A DNA stretch of 64,000 nt from Metabacillus rhizolycopersici (GTDB lineage Bacteria; Bacillota; Bacilli; Bacillales; Bacillaceae): NCBI RefSeq assembly GCF_020075705.1, contig NZ_JAIQUM010000003.1, forward strand, positions 1 to 64,000, given 5' to 3'. The notes under the pieces are model-generated. The model worked only from the letters and a program-made list of their open reading frames with translations. It searched no databases and was not told the DNA's origin. A program made the translations under genes and the position numbers. Of the stretch, positions 50,272 to 59,915 are shown piece after piece. Positions within the stretch are counted from its first letter, which is position 1. Every line of letters starts with the position of its first letter.

Positions 50272-53200
50272 TTATTTCGTCAAAATATGATGAAGTCTGG
50301 TCGTTAATTTATTCGTCATTTTATTTTTCTTCAAAATTTTAAATGACTTCTTGATTATTTGGGATTTCTTTAAGCGATCAAGTACTGTAGGATTTTTCGA
50401 GAGATTTAATAATTTTCTTTTATCCATTATTGCTCTAAATATTCGTTCGCTATTCTTTTGATCGATATATTTAAAATAGTCTGGTCTCATTTCACTAAAT
50501 TTTTCTTTTTCTTTAAAATCTCTTTTTGTGTAATCTTCTATCATTTGTACAAGATTGTTTATATCGAATACTCTCTCACCAAACAAGTCGTTTTCCATAT
50601 CTAAATAACTTCCTTGATATTTATTATAATCATCAATATCAAACTGAAAGAATAGAATCGGCTTTTTCTGGTAGTACATTTCCCAAGCAACACTTGAATA
50701 ATCTGTAATTAACATCGAAGACTTCATTAAGAGTTCATTTACTTTTTCTTCTCCGTACTGATAAATTCTTATTCTTGAATTTTCACTACTAAATTTGTCA
50801 ATATATGCTTTGAATTTTGGATGAATATAAAAGTCTAAGCTTACATTAAATGTATTTAATACATTAGCCAGCTTTGGCGAGTTAAGAAGTGAAATATAAT
50901 TTTTATAATAATCGGTTTCAATGAATTTTTCTTCCGGAAGATCATCCATCCACGATCTCCAAGTAGGCATCAGCATGATTGATTTCTTGTCTGACGATTT
51001 ATCAGCAAGAACATCCCATCTACTCAATCCAGTGACGATAACCTCTTCATCTTTATAGTCAAATACATCTGTAATGATACTTTTCTCATAATCCGAAGAA
51101 ACAACAAAGAGATCCGTAGCATTAGCATTTGTCGCCTTTTTCTTAAACACACTATCAATTCTCTTAAGAGCAATTACTCCATGCTGCAAGAATACATGTT
51201 TTTTTCTTTTTATAGTTTCTCTCAATTTGCCCTTTTCGATTCTAATATCGTACGAATGACCTCTAGATTCTGAGGAAACCAACAGGGTAGATGCATAAAG
51301 ATAAAGCATATGTTTAAAGCTCATGTATTTGATGACTTTATTTTTCATAGGTTCAATATTGTTATAATCTGGTGAGGTATCTTTGATTATATAATAGAAG
51401 TTTTTCTTCTTATTGTTCTCATAACAATATTTAAAGAAATAATACCCATTATCTTGAGCACCTTCTGAAAATTTCTCAAATGCCAACCAAATATCTTTTC
51501 TATCAAAATATTTCTTAAACAATAGATACGTAAAATATGCGACATTTTCCTTTATCTTAAAGGATAATGATTCATGCGACATTTTTTCCCTATATACAAA
51601 CGCTAAATTGCCTACTGAAGTAATATAAGGATAGAATTGGAATCCGTTGTTGAATGTAAAAGAATATTTCACAATCTTTTTATCAATTGATTCTTTTACG
51701 TTAGCTGATGTCTTTTTAAGCTTAATTGGATATTCCTTACCAGAAATACTCACGACTGCAAATATATCCCAAAAATAATTTTCAAATTCTAACGGTAATA
51801 TATCAAATTCAAACTTTACTTTAGACTTATTCTGAGTAAGTTTTACTTCCTTTGCATCGAATCGATATTCTCTGTTCTCTATTTTGTGTCTATACTTTAA
51901 CATAATGGCTGACACTTCATAGGATGAACACTCTGGGAGCTCTAGAGTGAATTCTCCATTAATGATGTTTTTTTCCATTTGGAAATTAGTTAATTCCACA
52001 GCGGATTTAAGCTTTTCATTCACTAAAGGTAATCCTTGTTTAATGACTAGAGATAATTCATTCTTTATTGTTAGATATGGTGTAACTAGGTTAGACGTAT
52101 TTGTTGTGATTGAGTCAAAAAATCTTTCATGTCCTGGTAGCTTCGGATAGTGATAATAGCCAATTTTATTCTGTTCAATGAACGTATCATGAATGATTTC
52201 TAATGAGACATCCCAACGAGAATCCACCGTTTCATAATCCTTAATAAAGTCAGTTAAATCAATTTTAATTAACGCATCACCATCAACAATCTTCGGAGAG
52301 ACATATTGAGACCATTGCTCTTTCGTCTTCCTTTCTACCAAGATTACACGTATACTTTCTAATTTATCATAATGAAAACTAGGTAATCTAAACATTAGAT
52401 TTTTACTAATTACTTTTACATCATCAATAGAAATACGGTTACTTAACTTTCGATATACTTCTCTTCTATATACCTCTTCGCCACCGATCAAAAATGCTAC
52501 TTCATTTTTACCTGAGACATAATTTATCACACTAATTTCTTCGTTAATTTCAATCGGTTTCATATGTCTTAAAACTGGGCTTTCAATCCAAACACTATCT
52601 TTTTTTATTTCATATAAAATGACTGACTCTTCAGTATAAAGCTTTAAATATAATTTCCAGCGTTGATTTTGCTGGAATAAAGGATCGACAAATAATTGGG
52701 AAATATTAACATTTATTTCACCATTTTCATTGAAGCTTCCTTCATGCTGCCCAAGTGTGAGAACATCTGATGTCTTTATGTTAGAAACAACTAATGAATA
52801 ACGATTATATTCACCAAGTTGTTCACCCTTTTTCAATTTAATCTTAAGATTATTTCGCTCCAAAGATATGTCTTCAAAATACATGATTTCTTCTACAAAT
52901 GGCATCGTTTTGCTGTCAAAATAATTATCATTTACGATTAAAAATGCTAGCTCTCCTTTAATCGTTAAATATGGTGCGACTGCTTTTAATCTATTTATCT
53001 TGATAGGCTCATAAAATCTATTATTTTCTACATTAAAGTTTTCACTTACACCTAATTTATACTGTTTTAATAAATAGCCTGTCTTTTTCTCAATCGCCAG
53101 TTCATACTTTGTACCAATCTTTGAGCTTTCCAGACTAGATAAATCAACTTGAAGCTCGAGTGGATTATTTTTTACTACTTCATAATCAATCGCTCGGTTG

Positions 53201-53754
53201 CTCTTATTTCCACTATTATAAAGCACAACGTGAAAACTATCGTTAGGATTAAGAATAAACTCCTTTAATTTAAAAAGCACTTTACCATTTTCGACCGTCA
53301 CATCTTCTACTGTTTGTTTATCCGCGATCATATCACAATAGCTTTTGAAAATCATTGAAGCATTCCCGTATACTAAGGAAACATTGTTTTTAACGGTTAA
53401 ATTTGGAACTACGATTCTAGTTTTACTTAGATTAAAACATGTAGCGGAATATTTGTTTTTCTTTTCGAGATCGATTGTTTCTTTATGCACTCGGAACTTC
53501 TTACCATTGATTAAAAAAGATAAATCCAGAGCATTTTTATCACTGTTATCAAAATTCAGTTGATTCATATCTAGTTTCAGCTTCATCACATGATCAATAT
53601 ATTCTATTTCAGGAGCATATCCTCTCGATTCTTTTGTTTTCCTGTCAACGGTCATGATTTGAACCATATCGTCCATTAACTGATCATTTTTATCTATGAC
53701 CATTTCAAAAAAATGATCGCTTATTTTGTAATTTTTAATTGTTATTAAAGCCAA
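50272..53754 (-). CDS. TagF-like CDP-glycerol glycerophosphotransferase with five N-terminal modules
   Basis: A 1160-residue protein. The C-terminal 400 residues are a TagF-type polymerase (GT-B) with HVFLQHGVIALKR (catalytic histidine H857), FYIHPKFKAY (H978) and LITDYSSVAWEM, predicted to build a polyol-phosphate chain from CDP-glycerol or similar. The first 750 residues contain about five copies of a 145-150-residue beta-rich module, marked by VVPNLTVKNNVSLVY (116), VAPYLTIKGELAFLI (259), VSGKNEVAFLI (413), VTPYLTIKNELSLVI (557) and FYPYITSVGNLAFVY (707), with an RWD/RWK strand near each end. B. subtilis TagF (about 750 residues) has no such array. The start is TTG after GAAGGTG. Confidence 0.88.
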   Translation of the reverse strand: MALITIKNYKISDHFFEMVIDKNDQLMDDMVQIMTVDRKTKESRGYAPEIEYIDHVMKLKLDMNQLNFDNSDKNALDLSFLINGKKFRVHKETIDLEKKNKYSATCFNLSKTRIVVPNLTVKNNVSLVYGNASMIFKSYCDMIADKQTVEDVTVENGKVLFKLKEFILNPNDSFHVVLYNSGNKSNRAIDYEVVKNNPLELQVDLSSLESSKIGTKYELAIEKKTGYLLKQYKLGVSENFNVENNRFYEPIKINRLKAVAPYLTIKGELAFLIVNDNYFDSKTMPFVEEIMYFEDISLERNNLKIKLKKGEQLGEYNRYSLVVSNIKTSDVLTLGQHEGSFNENGEINVNISQLFVDPLFQQNQRWKLYLKLYTEESVILYEIKKDSVWIESPVLRHMKPIEINEEISVINYVSGKNEVAFLIGGEEVYRREVYRKLSNRISIDDVKVISKNLMFRLPSFHYDKLESIRVILVERKTKEQWSQYVSPKIVDGDALIKIDLTDFIKDYETVDSRWDVSLEIIHDTFIEQNKIGYYHYPKLPGHERFFDSITTNTSNLVTPYLTIKNELSLVIKQGLPLVNEKLKSAVELTNFQMEKNIINGEFTLELPECSSYEVSAIMLKYRHKIENREYRFDAKEVKLTQNKSKVKFEFDILPLEFENYFWDIFAVVSISGKEYPIKLKKTSANVKESIDKKIVKYSFTFNNGFQFYPYITSVGNLAFVYREKMSHESLSFKIKENVAYFTYLLFKKYFDRKDIWLAFEKFSEGAQDNGYYFFKYCYENNKKKNFYYIIKDTSPDYNNIEPMKNKVIKYMSFKHMLYLYASTLLVSSESRGHSYDIRIEKGKLRETIKRKKHVFLQHGVIALKRIDSVFKKKATNANATDLFVVSSDYEKSIITDVFDYKDEEVIVTGLSRWDVLADKSSDKKSIMLMPTWRSWMDDLPEEKFIETDYYKNYISLLNSPKLANVLNTFNVSLDFYIHPKFKAYIDKFSSENSRIRIYQYGEEKVNELLMKSSMLITDYSSVAWEMYYQKKPILFFQFDIDDYNKYQGSYLDMENDLFGERVFDINNLVQMIEDYTKRDFKEKEKFSEMRPDYFKYIDQKNSERIFRAIMDKRKLLNLSKNPTVLDRLKKSQIIKKSFKILKKNKMTNKLTTRLHHILTK

Positions 53755-53910
53755 TTGATCTCACACCTTCAATATGTTTCGACTTTTTTCATTACTTTTT
53801 TATTCATTATTCTGCTATAATTTAAATAGGACTATGTAACCATACCATAGACCAAACCAAGAATTAAGTCTCTCAGCTGATATTCCAATAATTTACTTAA
53901 GGGGAATAAA

Positions 53911-53930
53911 AGCCCCTAATAATAGGGGCC
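53911..53930 (-). terminator. Terminator of the tagGH genes
   Basis: GCCCCTA pairs with TAGGGGC and is followed by TTTTATT on the minus strand, 30 nt past the tagH stop. Confidence 0.88.
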
Positions 53931-53958
53931 TGTGTAACGTTCAAATTAAGAATAATCA

Positions 53959-55569
53959 TTATTCAGCATTGATAATTGTTATTTTATCAAAGACTTCTTT
54001 ATCTGATGAAGTAAAGACAAGGCCGTATTTGTCAGTTTGATAAATATAAGAAGCTAAAAAATGATTGGCGATATGAGGCTCTCCTAATTGTTCATTTACT
54101 AAAGCGATTGGAATCTCTACCTGATTAAGGGTTATCTTTTCAACTATTTCATTCTCATTGAAAGAAATAGTTGTGTTTTCATTCTCTACAAGATTACTTT
54201 TTTGTGAATTTACTTCGTATGATATGTCTGGATAAACGGTGGACACTTCCTGCCTTGTTCGTCCAATTAATGCTATTGCCTCTTCTTCAGAAGCTGGAAT
54301 CGTGTCATATAAATAATCTTTCACATCATCGAATTCTAGTTGATCAAGTGGATCAATTTGTTTCGTAATTACGTCACTAATCCAGCCATTCGTACCATCT
54401 TCCAGTCTTAACATAGACCAAGATATATCATCTTCACTGACTTCATGTTCATTTACAACAAATGAATAGCCGAATTCAACCGTTTCTAACTGTTTACTAT
54501 CCGTTGTTGGTAATGCACGTATTATTGCCTTATCTACATGTACATATCTAATTACCTTTGGTTTCGTTTCTACTTCATCGTTTTGAAGTTCTGTTAAGCT
54601 CTTATCATTTACAATTGGACTCTCGTTCTTTCCTCTCGTAAATACATCACTAATCTCCATTTTTGAAAAGATAAAAAAGGCAACGCTCATGAATAACAGA
54701 AAAGATAATGTGACGATGAGGGATGTTTTCATCACTTTATTTGATTTTTTCTTTGAAACCCCTCTTGTCCCTATTTTTATCTTACTGGATTGTTTACGAA
54801 TTCCTTCAGCCTTAAACGCCTTTTGTTCTTCCTTACTTAATGCTTTATATTGCTTTATAAAAGCCTCATATTTAGGCATGATATCTTTAATGTCACCGTA
54901 ATCCTTGACCGTTCCGTGTTCTAACCAAAGCGCCTTTGTGCAAAACTTCTTCACTTGACCTGCAGAATGACTAACAAAAAAGATGGTTTTTCCACGTTCC
55001 TTAAATTCATTCATTTTGGCGAAACATTTATCGGCAAATGTTTTATCACCAACTGAAAGAGCTTCATCAATGACTAAAATATCTGGATCAGCACTAACGG
55101 AAATGGCAAAGCCTAGCCGAGACTTCATTCCACTTGAATATTTTTTTACTGGCATATCAATAAATTTTCCGATATCGGCAAATTCAATAATTTCTGGTTG
55201 TAATCGTTTAATTTCCTCTTTCTTCATCCCCATCAATAAACACTTTAACTCAATATTTTCCCTACCAGTTAACTGTTTATCCAACCCAGCAGCAATGGCA
55301 ATAAGGGAAACTTCGCCATTTGCCACAATTGTGCCACTAGTAGGAGGAATAATTTCTGAAAGTAAATTAGATAAGGTTGATTTACCAGAGCCGTTTACAC
55401 CAATAATGCCAATGACATCTCCCTTTTGTGCATCAAAGCTAACATCTCTTAATGCATAAAAATCCTCGCCAAAACCGCCAGGAAGTAAAATATCCTTTAG
55501 CTTTTCCGAATTCTTACTATGCATTTTATATTTTTTTGTTACATTACGTACGTGAATAGAATAATCCAT
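53959..55569 (-). CDS. tagH: Teichoic acid export ABC ATPase with extracytoplasmic SH3-like tail
   Basis: A 536-residue TagH. The ATPase domain (about 1-240) has Walker A GIIGVNGSGKSTLSNLL, signature KKYSSGMKSRLGFA and Walker B DILVIDEALSVGD. A linker follows, then a membrane span (TSLIVTLSFLLFMSVAFFIF, about 275-295). The exported part has an SH3-like domain (VHVDKAIIRALPTTDSKQLE to GTNGWISDVI) and about 120 more residues, as in B. subtilis TagH. Start 55569 is preferred (GAGGT 9 nt upstream) over 55584, which would overlap the tagG stop. It drives polymer export with TagG. Confidence 0.93.
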   Translation of the reverse strand: MDYSIHVRNVTKKYKMHSKNSEKLKDILLPGGFGEDFYALRDVSFDAQKGDVIGIIGVNGSGKSTLSNLLSEIIPPTSGTIVANGEVSLIAIAAGLDKQLTGRENIELKCLLMGMKKEEIKRLQPEIIEFADIGKFIDMPVKKYSSGMKSRLGFAISVSADPDILVIDEALSVGDKTFADKCFAKMNEFKERGKTIFFVSHSAGQVKKFCTKALWLEHGTVKDYGDIKDIMPKYEAFIKQYKALSKEEQKAFKAEGIRKQSSKIKIGTRGVSKKKSNKVMKTSLIVTLSFLLFMSVAFFIFSKMEISDVFTRGKNESPIVNDKSLTELQNDEVETKPKVIRYVHVDKAIIRALPTTDSKQLETVEFGYSFVVNEHEVSEDDISWSMLRLEDGTNGWISDVITKQIDPLDQLEFDDVKDYLYDTIPASEEEAIALIGRTRQEVSTVYPDISYEVNSQKSNLVENENTTISFNENEIVEKITLNQVEIPIALVNEQLGEPHIANHFLASYIYQTDKYGLVFTSSDKEVFDKITIINAE

Positions 55570-55583
55570 ATTACCAAACCTCA

Positions 55584-56387
55584 TTATAGATAGTCTACAA
55601 AATGCCTTCTAAATTTTAAATGAAGAATTGAACCAATCAAACATAATCCGAAAACAACCATCCAAAAATAAAGAGCATATTCCATATCGTCAAAAAACCA
55701 CCCCATGCCTAATAAGGCATTTCTATATCCCTGAACGATATAATATAGTGGGTTTAAGATCATTACCTTCTGTAAGAACAAAGGTAGCTTCTCAGGAGTC
55801 CAAAGAATCGGTGTTAAATATAACATCATTCTAATAATTGATTGAAATATTTGATGAATATCTCTCACGATTGTTGATAAAGTAGAGGTAATTAAAGATA
55901 TCGAAAAGACTAATGAAACTAACCCTACCATATAATACGGAATTTGAATAAGATGAATGGACATTCCTTGTTTAGAAAACAGAAAAATCACTATGATCGT
56001 GACTAATAAAGCGATATGTTGATAAAATACTGACGTTACAACATAACTTGGAATTGCACTCATTGGAAAATTCATTTTTGTAATGAGGTTTAATCTAGAA
56101 TAAATTGATTTAGAACCTTGTATACAGGCAGAACTAAAGAAAAACCAAACGACTAAACCGGCAGATAGCCAATAAACGAATGGAATACCATTTACGTCGT
56201 CGCCTCCCCTAATCCCAAGGCCAAACACAAACCAATAAATGCTCATTTGTATTAATGGGTTTAAGATTTCCCAAAGCATTCCCAAGTAATTATTATTATT
56301 TATGCTCTTTAATTGGTAGACAGATAAGCGAATAATCATGTAAAAGCTACTTATCTGCTCCTTAATGATTGTAAAGAATGATTTCAT
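55584..56387 (-). CDS. tagG: Teichoic acid export ABC permease
   Basis: A 267-residue ABC-2 type permease with six membrane spans. QLKSINNNNYLGMLWEILNP near the N-terminus and PILWTPEKLPLFLQKVMILN and NPLYYIVQGYRNALLG near the C-terminus are typical for TagG/RfbA permeases. It lies directly before tagH and 3 nt after the TagB-like gene, so polymer synthesis and export are co-transcribed. Confidence 0.95.
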   Translation of the reverse strand: MKSFFTIIKEQISSFYMIIRLSVYQLKSINNNNYLGMLWEILNPLIQMSIYWFVFGLGIRGGDDVNGIPFVYWLSAGLVVWFFFSSACIQGSKSIYSRLNLITKMNFPMSAIPSYVVTSVFYQHIALLVTIIVIFLFSKQGMSIHLIQIPYYMVGLVSLVFSISLITSTLSTIVRDIHQIFQSIIRMMLYLTPILWTPEKLPLFLQKVMILNPLYYIVQGYRNALLGMGWFFDDMEYALYFWMVVFGLCLIGSILHLKFRRHFVDYL

Positions 56388-56390
56388 TAT

Positions 56391-57590
56391 TTATTTTGCC
56401 TCTCCTAAGAATATTTTCTCGACAACTCTTTTAGAGGCAAACCCATTGTCTAAATAACAATACTTTTGATAAAAACGGTTATATTTTTCTTCATATGCCT
56501 CTAATCCGTTATTTTCATAATCAGATATAGCTTGTAGCAATTCTTGAGTTGTTTTTACAACCGGTCCTGGGGCATCTTCCTCTAAATTAAAGTACAGCCC
56601 TCTAACTTTTCCACTATAAGATTCCAAATCGTATGTGTAAAAAATGATAGGTCTTTTTAAGTTCGCAAAGTCAAAGAAAACAGAGGAATAATCCGTAATC
56701 AACAAATCTGAAATGAGATAAAGCTCGTTAATATCTAGGAAACGAGAATAGTTGTAAACAAATCCTTCATAGCCAGAAAGATCAAAATTATCTGCTACAA
56801 AAGAATGCAATCTCAAAAGAATAATATATTCTTCTCCTAGCTTTTCCTTTAGTAAGTTTAAATCCATATTTAGCTCAAACTTATATTTTCCAGGTCTAAA
56901 AAACTCATTGTCCCTCCAGGTTGGAGCATAGAGAATGATCTTTTTATTTTTGGGTAAACCAAGCTTTTCTTTAACAGATGTAATGTAGGATGAATTGTTA
57001 TGAGTATAGAATATATCATTACGCGGATAACCGACTTCTATCATTTCTTTATGAAAGTTAAATGCTCGCTTAAAGATGTCTGAAGAATAACGATTTGGCG
57101 ATATGAGATAGTCCCAATTTTTAGACTCCTGATGAAAGCCCTCTACATATGTCTCATTTGTTGTTCCTGGCATATGAACTTCCTTGATATCACTAACAAG
57201 TTTCTTTAACGGTGTCCCATGCCATGTTTGGACATATACTGTGTGCTTCGGTTTGGTTATCCATGACGGCATTCTACTATTCGTCACCCAATATCTTGCC
57301 CTTGCCATTGAAATGAACCATTTTAAAGAATAGCGATTTACATATGGTATCTTTCTCTGCAAAAATAGAGATGAGTGCTCTTTCCTTATGCTCCAAACTC
57401 CATTGTACTCTGGATGATGTTCTACTATATATTCGTAAATCGCTTTAGGATTACAGCTATATTGTTTACCAGAAAAACTTTCAAACATAATCAAATGTTT
57501 ATTTTGCGGCAACCACGATAGTACAATAAACATGCTTTTTGCACATTCTCTAATTACCTTTTTTATGATTTTCGTTATTAATTTTTTCAT
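56391..57590 (-). CDS. CDP-glycerol glycerophosphotransferase, TagB/TagF family
   Basis: A 399-residue peripheral membrane enzyme with an amphipathic N-terminus (KKLITKIIKKVIRECAKSMF). It shows the family motifs YVQTWHGTPLKKLVSDI with the catalytic histidine, LISPNRYSSDIFKRAF, ILYAPTWRDNEF and LITDYSSVFFDFANLKRPII. This is the usual short TagB/TarB-to-TarL architecture. It could prime or extend the chain; primase versus polymerase activity cannot be told from sequence. ATG at 57590 follows TAGGTGTAGGA; the longer frame adds 14 residues. Confidence 0.9.
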   Translation of the reverse strand: MKKLITKIIKKVIRECAKSMFIVLSWLPQNKHLIMFESFSGKQYSCNPKAIYEYIVEHHPEYNGVWSIRKEHSSLFLQRKIPYVNRYSLKWFISMARARYWVTNSRMPSWITKPKHTVYVQTWHGTPLKKLVSDIKEVHMPGTTNETYVEGFHQESKNWDYLISPNRYSSDIFKRAFNFHKEMIEVGYPRNDIFYTHNNSSYITSVKEKLGLPKNKKIILYAPTWRDNEFFRPGKYKFELNMDLNLLKEKLGEEYIILLRLHSFVADNFDLSGYEGFVYNYSRFLDINELYLISDLLITDYSSVFFDFANLKRPIIFYTYDLESYSGKVRGLYFNLEEDAPGPVVKTTQELLQAISDYENNGLEAYEEKYNRFYQKYCYLDNGFASKRVVEKIFLGEAK

Positions 57591-57647
57591 AAGAATCCTA
57601 CACCTATTAATCGAGTTTTTTATTTTCAGCACGGAAGGCGGAAGAGA

Positions 57648-59831
57648 TCACTTTAGCATTGCCAGAATCTTACTACCTAAGTTACGTACGAACCGAATTT
57701 TTTTATATCGAAACCAAGTCGACTGAATTAAATCGCTTTTTCGTATAACGGATAGCAAGTCCCCTCTTTTTACTAGGTCTTTTTCCTTGAGCTTAATCTC
57801 ATTGAAAATTCTTGAGCTGTTCTGCTTATCGTTATATTTAAAATACTGATTTCTTTTTAACGTAAATATCGGCTTTTCTTTAAAATTAGTATGAATATAC
57901 TCTTCTATTTTATCCACTAAAGTTGTAGCATCATATGTTACCTCTCCAAATAGGTCATTTTCTAAATCTAGATATGCCCCTTGGTACTCGTTATATTTCG
58001 CAAGATCAAATTGGAAGAATAAAACCGGTTTTTTCAAATAATGCATTTCCCAAGCCACACTCGAATAATCCGTAATTAATAGACTTGATCGCATAATCAG
58101 CTCATTCACCTTCTCATCACCAAATTGGATGATTCGTACATTTGAACGATTTGTATGAAAGTGAGGAACATAAGGCATAAATTTAGGATGAATATAAAAG
58201 TTCAATCGCACATTATTCTCTTTTAATAAATTATTTAATTTTTTCGACTGTAATAATGCACTGTACGATTGATAATAATCTGATTCCATAAATTTTCCAT
58301 CTTCAACCTCTTCAAGCCAATTTCTCCAAGTAGGCATTAAGAGGATTTCTTTCATAGCCTTAGAACTTACTTCAGACTTATCTTCTAATACATCCCATCT
58401 TGCAAGACCTGTGACGGCAATATTCTTCGGATGATAGTCAAAATCGTTTTCGACAATTTCCTTTTCAAAATCTGAAGATACGATAAATAGATCTGCTGAG
58501 TTTGCCGAATTCACTTTAAACGTATTTTCTACCTTTTTTAACCCTAAGACACCGTGTTGTAAAAAAACGAATTTTTTGGCAACGACATAATCTCTAATAA
58601 CACCTCTAGACACTCGCCAAGCATATCCATGCCCTTTTGTCTCAGAGGAGATAATTAATTTTGAAGCAATTAATAAAAGCAAGTGCTTGACACTCATGAA
58701 ATACACAACACGTTTTTTGTATTTAGTCAGGTTCTTCGTATCCTGTGAATCTTTTTTAATAACGTAATAGATCTTTTGAGAGTAATGATTTTCATAGCAA
58801 TCCTTAAAGAAATAGAACCCGTTATCTTGTGCTGTTTCTGAGTATTTTTCATGGATTAACCAGATTGGATTAAACGAAAAATACCAGAAAAGGATACGAT
58901 ATAAAAAGAAAGCAACATATTCATTAACCTTATATTTTAAAGCCTCGTATTCTCCTTTTTGTCGATAGGTAATACTAAAACCACCGTGCATCGTAATATA
59001 AGGATAAATTTGATAGTTATCGTCTGTATGAATCGTATATTTCAACATTCTATGCTTGAGCTTTTTACTTATTAAATAGCTATCATTTACAATTCGAATG
59101 AAACGTTGCTCACCATTTTCAACTTGTATCGCTACAAACACATCCCAATAGAACTGTTGAAAATGAAGATTGTTTAAATTAACTGAACAGGTGATCTCTT
59201 TTTTGTTTACCCCTGTGTCTTTTACATCTATTTCGTGGACAACCATTTGTTGATTATGGTCATGGCGAAGTCTCAAAAGAATATTCGTTACTTTAAAGTC
59301 CTTTAGTCCATCCATTTGAATAAATGTTTTAAAGCTTAATGTACCACTTTTATTATCCATGTTAATTTTTCGTAAAAATGCATATCCAGGATATTTTTCT
59401 TTTAAGTATTGATCGTTAGAACATATATAGATAGCAAATTTATGATCTTTCGTCATGTATGGGACAACAAACATGTCATTGTCTATTGATATTTTTCCGC
59501 TGATACGCTCAGTAGTCGATTCTACGTGTTGTTCAATCCTACTTATTACTTTGCTATTCTCTTGAACATGTTCGAGATACATATCCCAGCGACTAGTTTT
59601 CAGCGTTTTCCCTGTGAATTGTGAGATTGGAATAAGTATACAGTCATCCATTTTGTTAAAATCCAGATACATCTTTTCTTTCGATTTTCTGTTAATAATG
59701 ACTATCTCAAAATGGAACGTTACACTCTTATCATTAATTTCAAAACAGATCTCGTTATTTTTCGTAATGAAAAGATTATCGGCTATTATGCTGTGTTTTG
59801 GTTTAATATTTTTAAGTTGTAACCATTCCAT
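57648..59831 (-). CDS. TagF-like CDP-glycerol glycerophosphotransferase with two or more N-terminal modules
   Basis: A 727-residue protein paralogous to the C-terminal 60 percent of the protein at 50272. The polymerase domain has FVFLQHGVLGLKKVEN (H426), LPTWRNW-like MPTWRNWLEEVEDGKF, FYIHPKFMPYVPHF and LITDYSSVAWEMHY. The N-terminal 290 residues hold modules marked by VVPYMTKDHKFAIYI (122) and IYPYITMHGGFSITY (275), with SRWDMYLEHV (80) and FYWDVFVAIQ (227). AAGGAG lies 10 nt before the ATG. It is followed closely by the TagB-like gene. Confidence 0.88.
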   Translation of the reverse strand: MEWLQLKNIKPKHSIIADNLFITKNNEICFEINDKSVTFHFEIVIINRKSKEKMYLDFNKMDDCILIPISQFTGKTLKTSRWDMYLEHVQENSKVISRIEQHVESTTERISGKISIDNDMFVVPYMTKDHKFAIYICSNDQYLKEKYPGYAFLRKINMDNKSGTLSFKTFIQMDGLKDFKVTNILLRLRHDHNQQMVVHEIDVKDTGVNKKEITCSVNLNNLHFQQFYWDVFVAIQVENGEQRFIRIVNDSYLISKKLKHRMLKYTIHTDDNYQIYPYITMHGGFSITYRQKGEYEALKYKVNEYVAFFLYRILFWYFSFNPIWLIHEKYSETAQDNGFYFFKDCYENHYSQKIYYVIKKDSQDTKNLTKYKKRVVYFMSVKHLLLLIASKLIISSETKGHGYAWRVSRGVIRDYVVAKKFVFLQHGVLGLKKVENTFKVNSANSADLFIVSSDFEKEIVENDFDYHPKNIAVTGLARWDVLEDKSEVSSKAMKEILLMPTWRNWLEEVEDGKFMESDYYQSYSALLQSKKLNNLLKENNVRLNFYIHPKFMPYVPHFHTNRSNVRIIQFGDEKVNELIMRSSLLITDYSSVAWEMHYLKKPVLFFQFDLAKYNEYQGAYLDLENDLFGEVTYDATTLVDKIEEYIHTNFKEKPIFTLKRNQYFKYNDKQNSSRIFNEIKLKEKDLVKRGDLLSVIRKSDLIQSTWFRYKKIRFVRNLGSKILAMLK

Positions 59832-59860
59832 CCTTTGTCTTCTCCTTGCTGCCTAGGCAC

Positions 59861-59900
59861 AAAAATAGTCTCTCTAACAGCTGTTAATGAGACTATTTTT
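59861..59900 (-). terminator. Terminator of the second galU gene
   Basis: AAAAATAGTCTC pairs with GAGACTATTTTT, with an inner ACAGCTGT palindrome, just past the galU copy 2 stop. Confidence 0.9.
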
Positions 59901-59915
59901 ACGCACAACTAATTT

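Noticed and set aside
54983..55459. 158-residue plus-strand frame
   Set aside because: It is the antisense shadow of the tagH ATPase domain.
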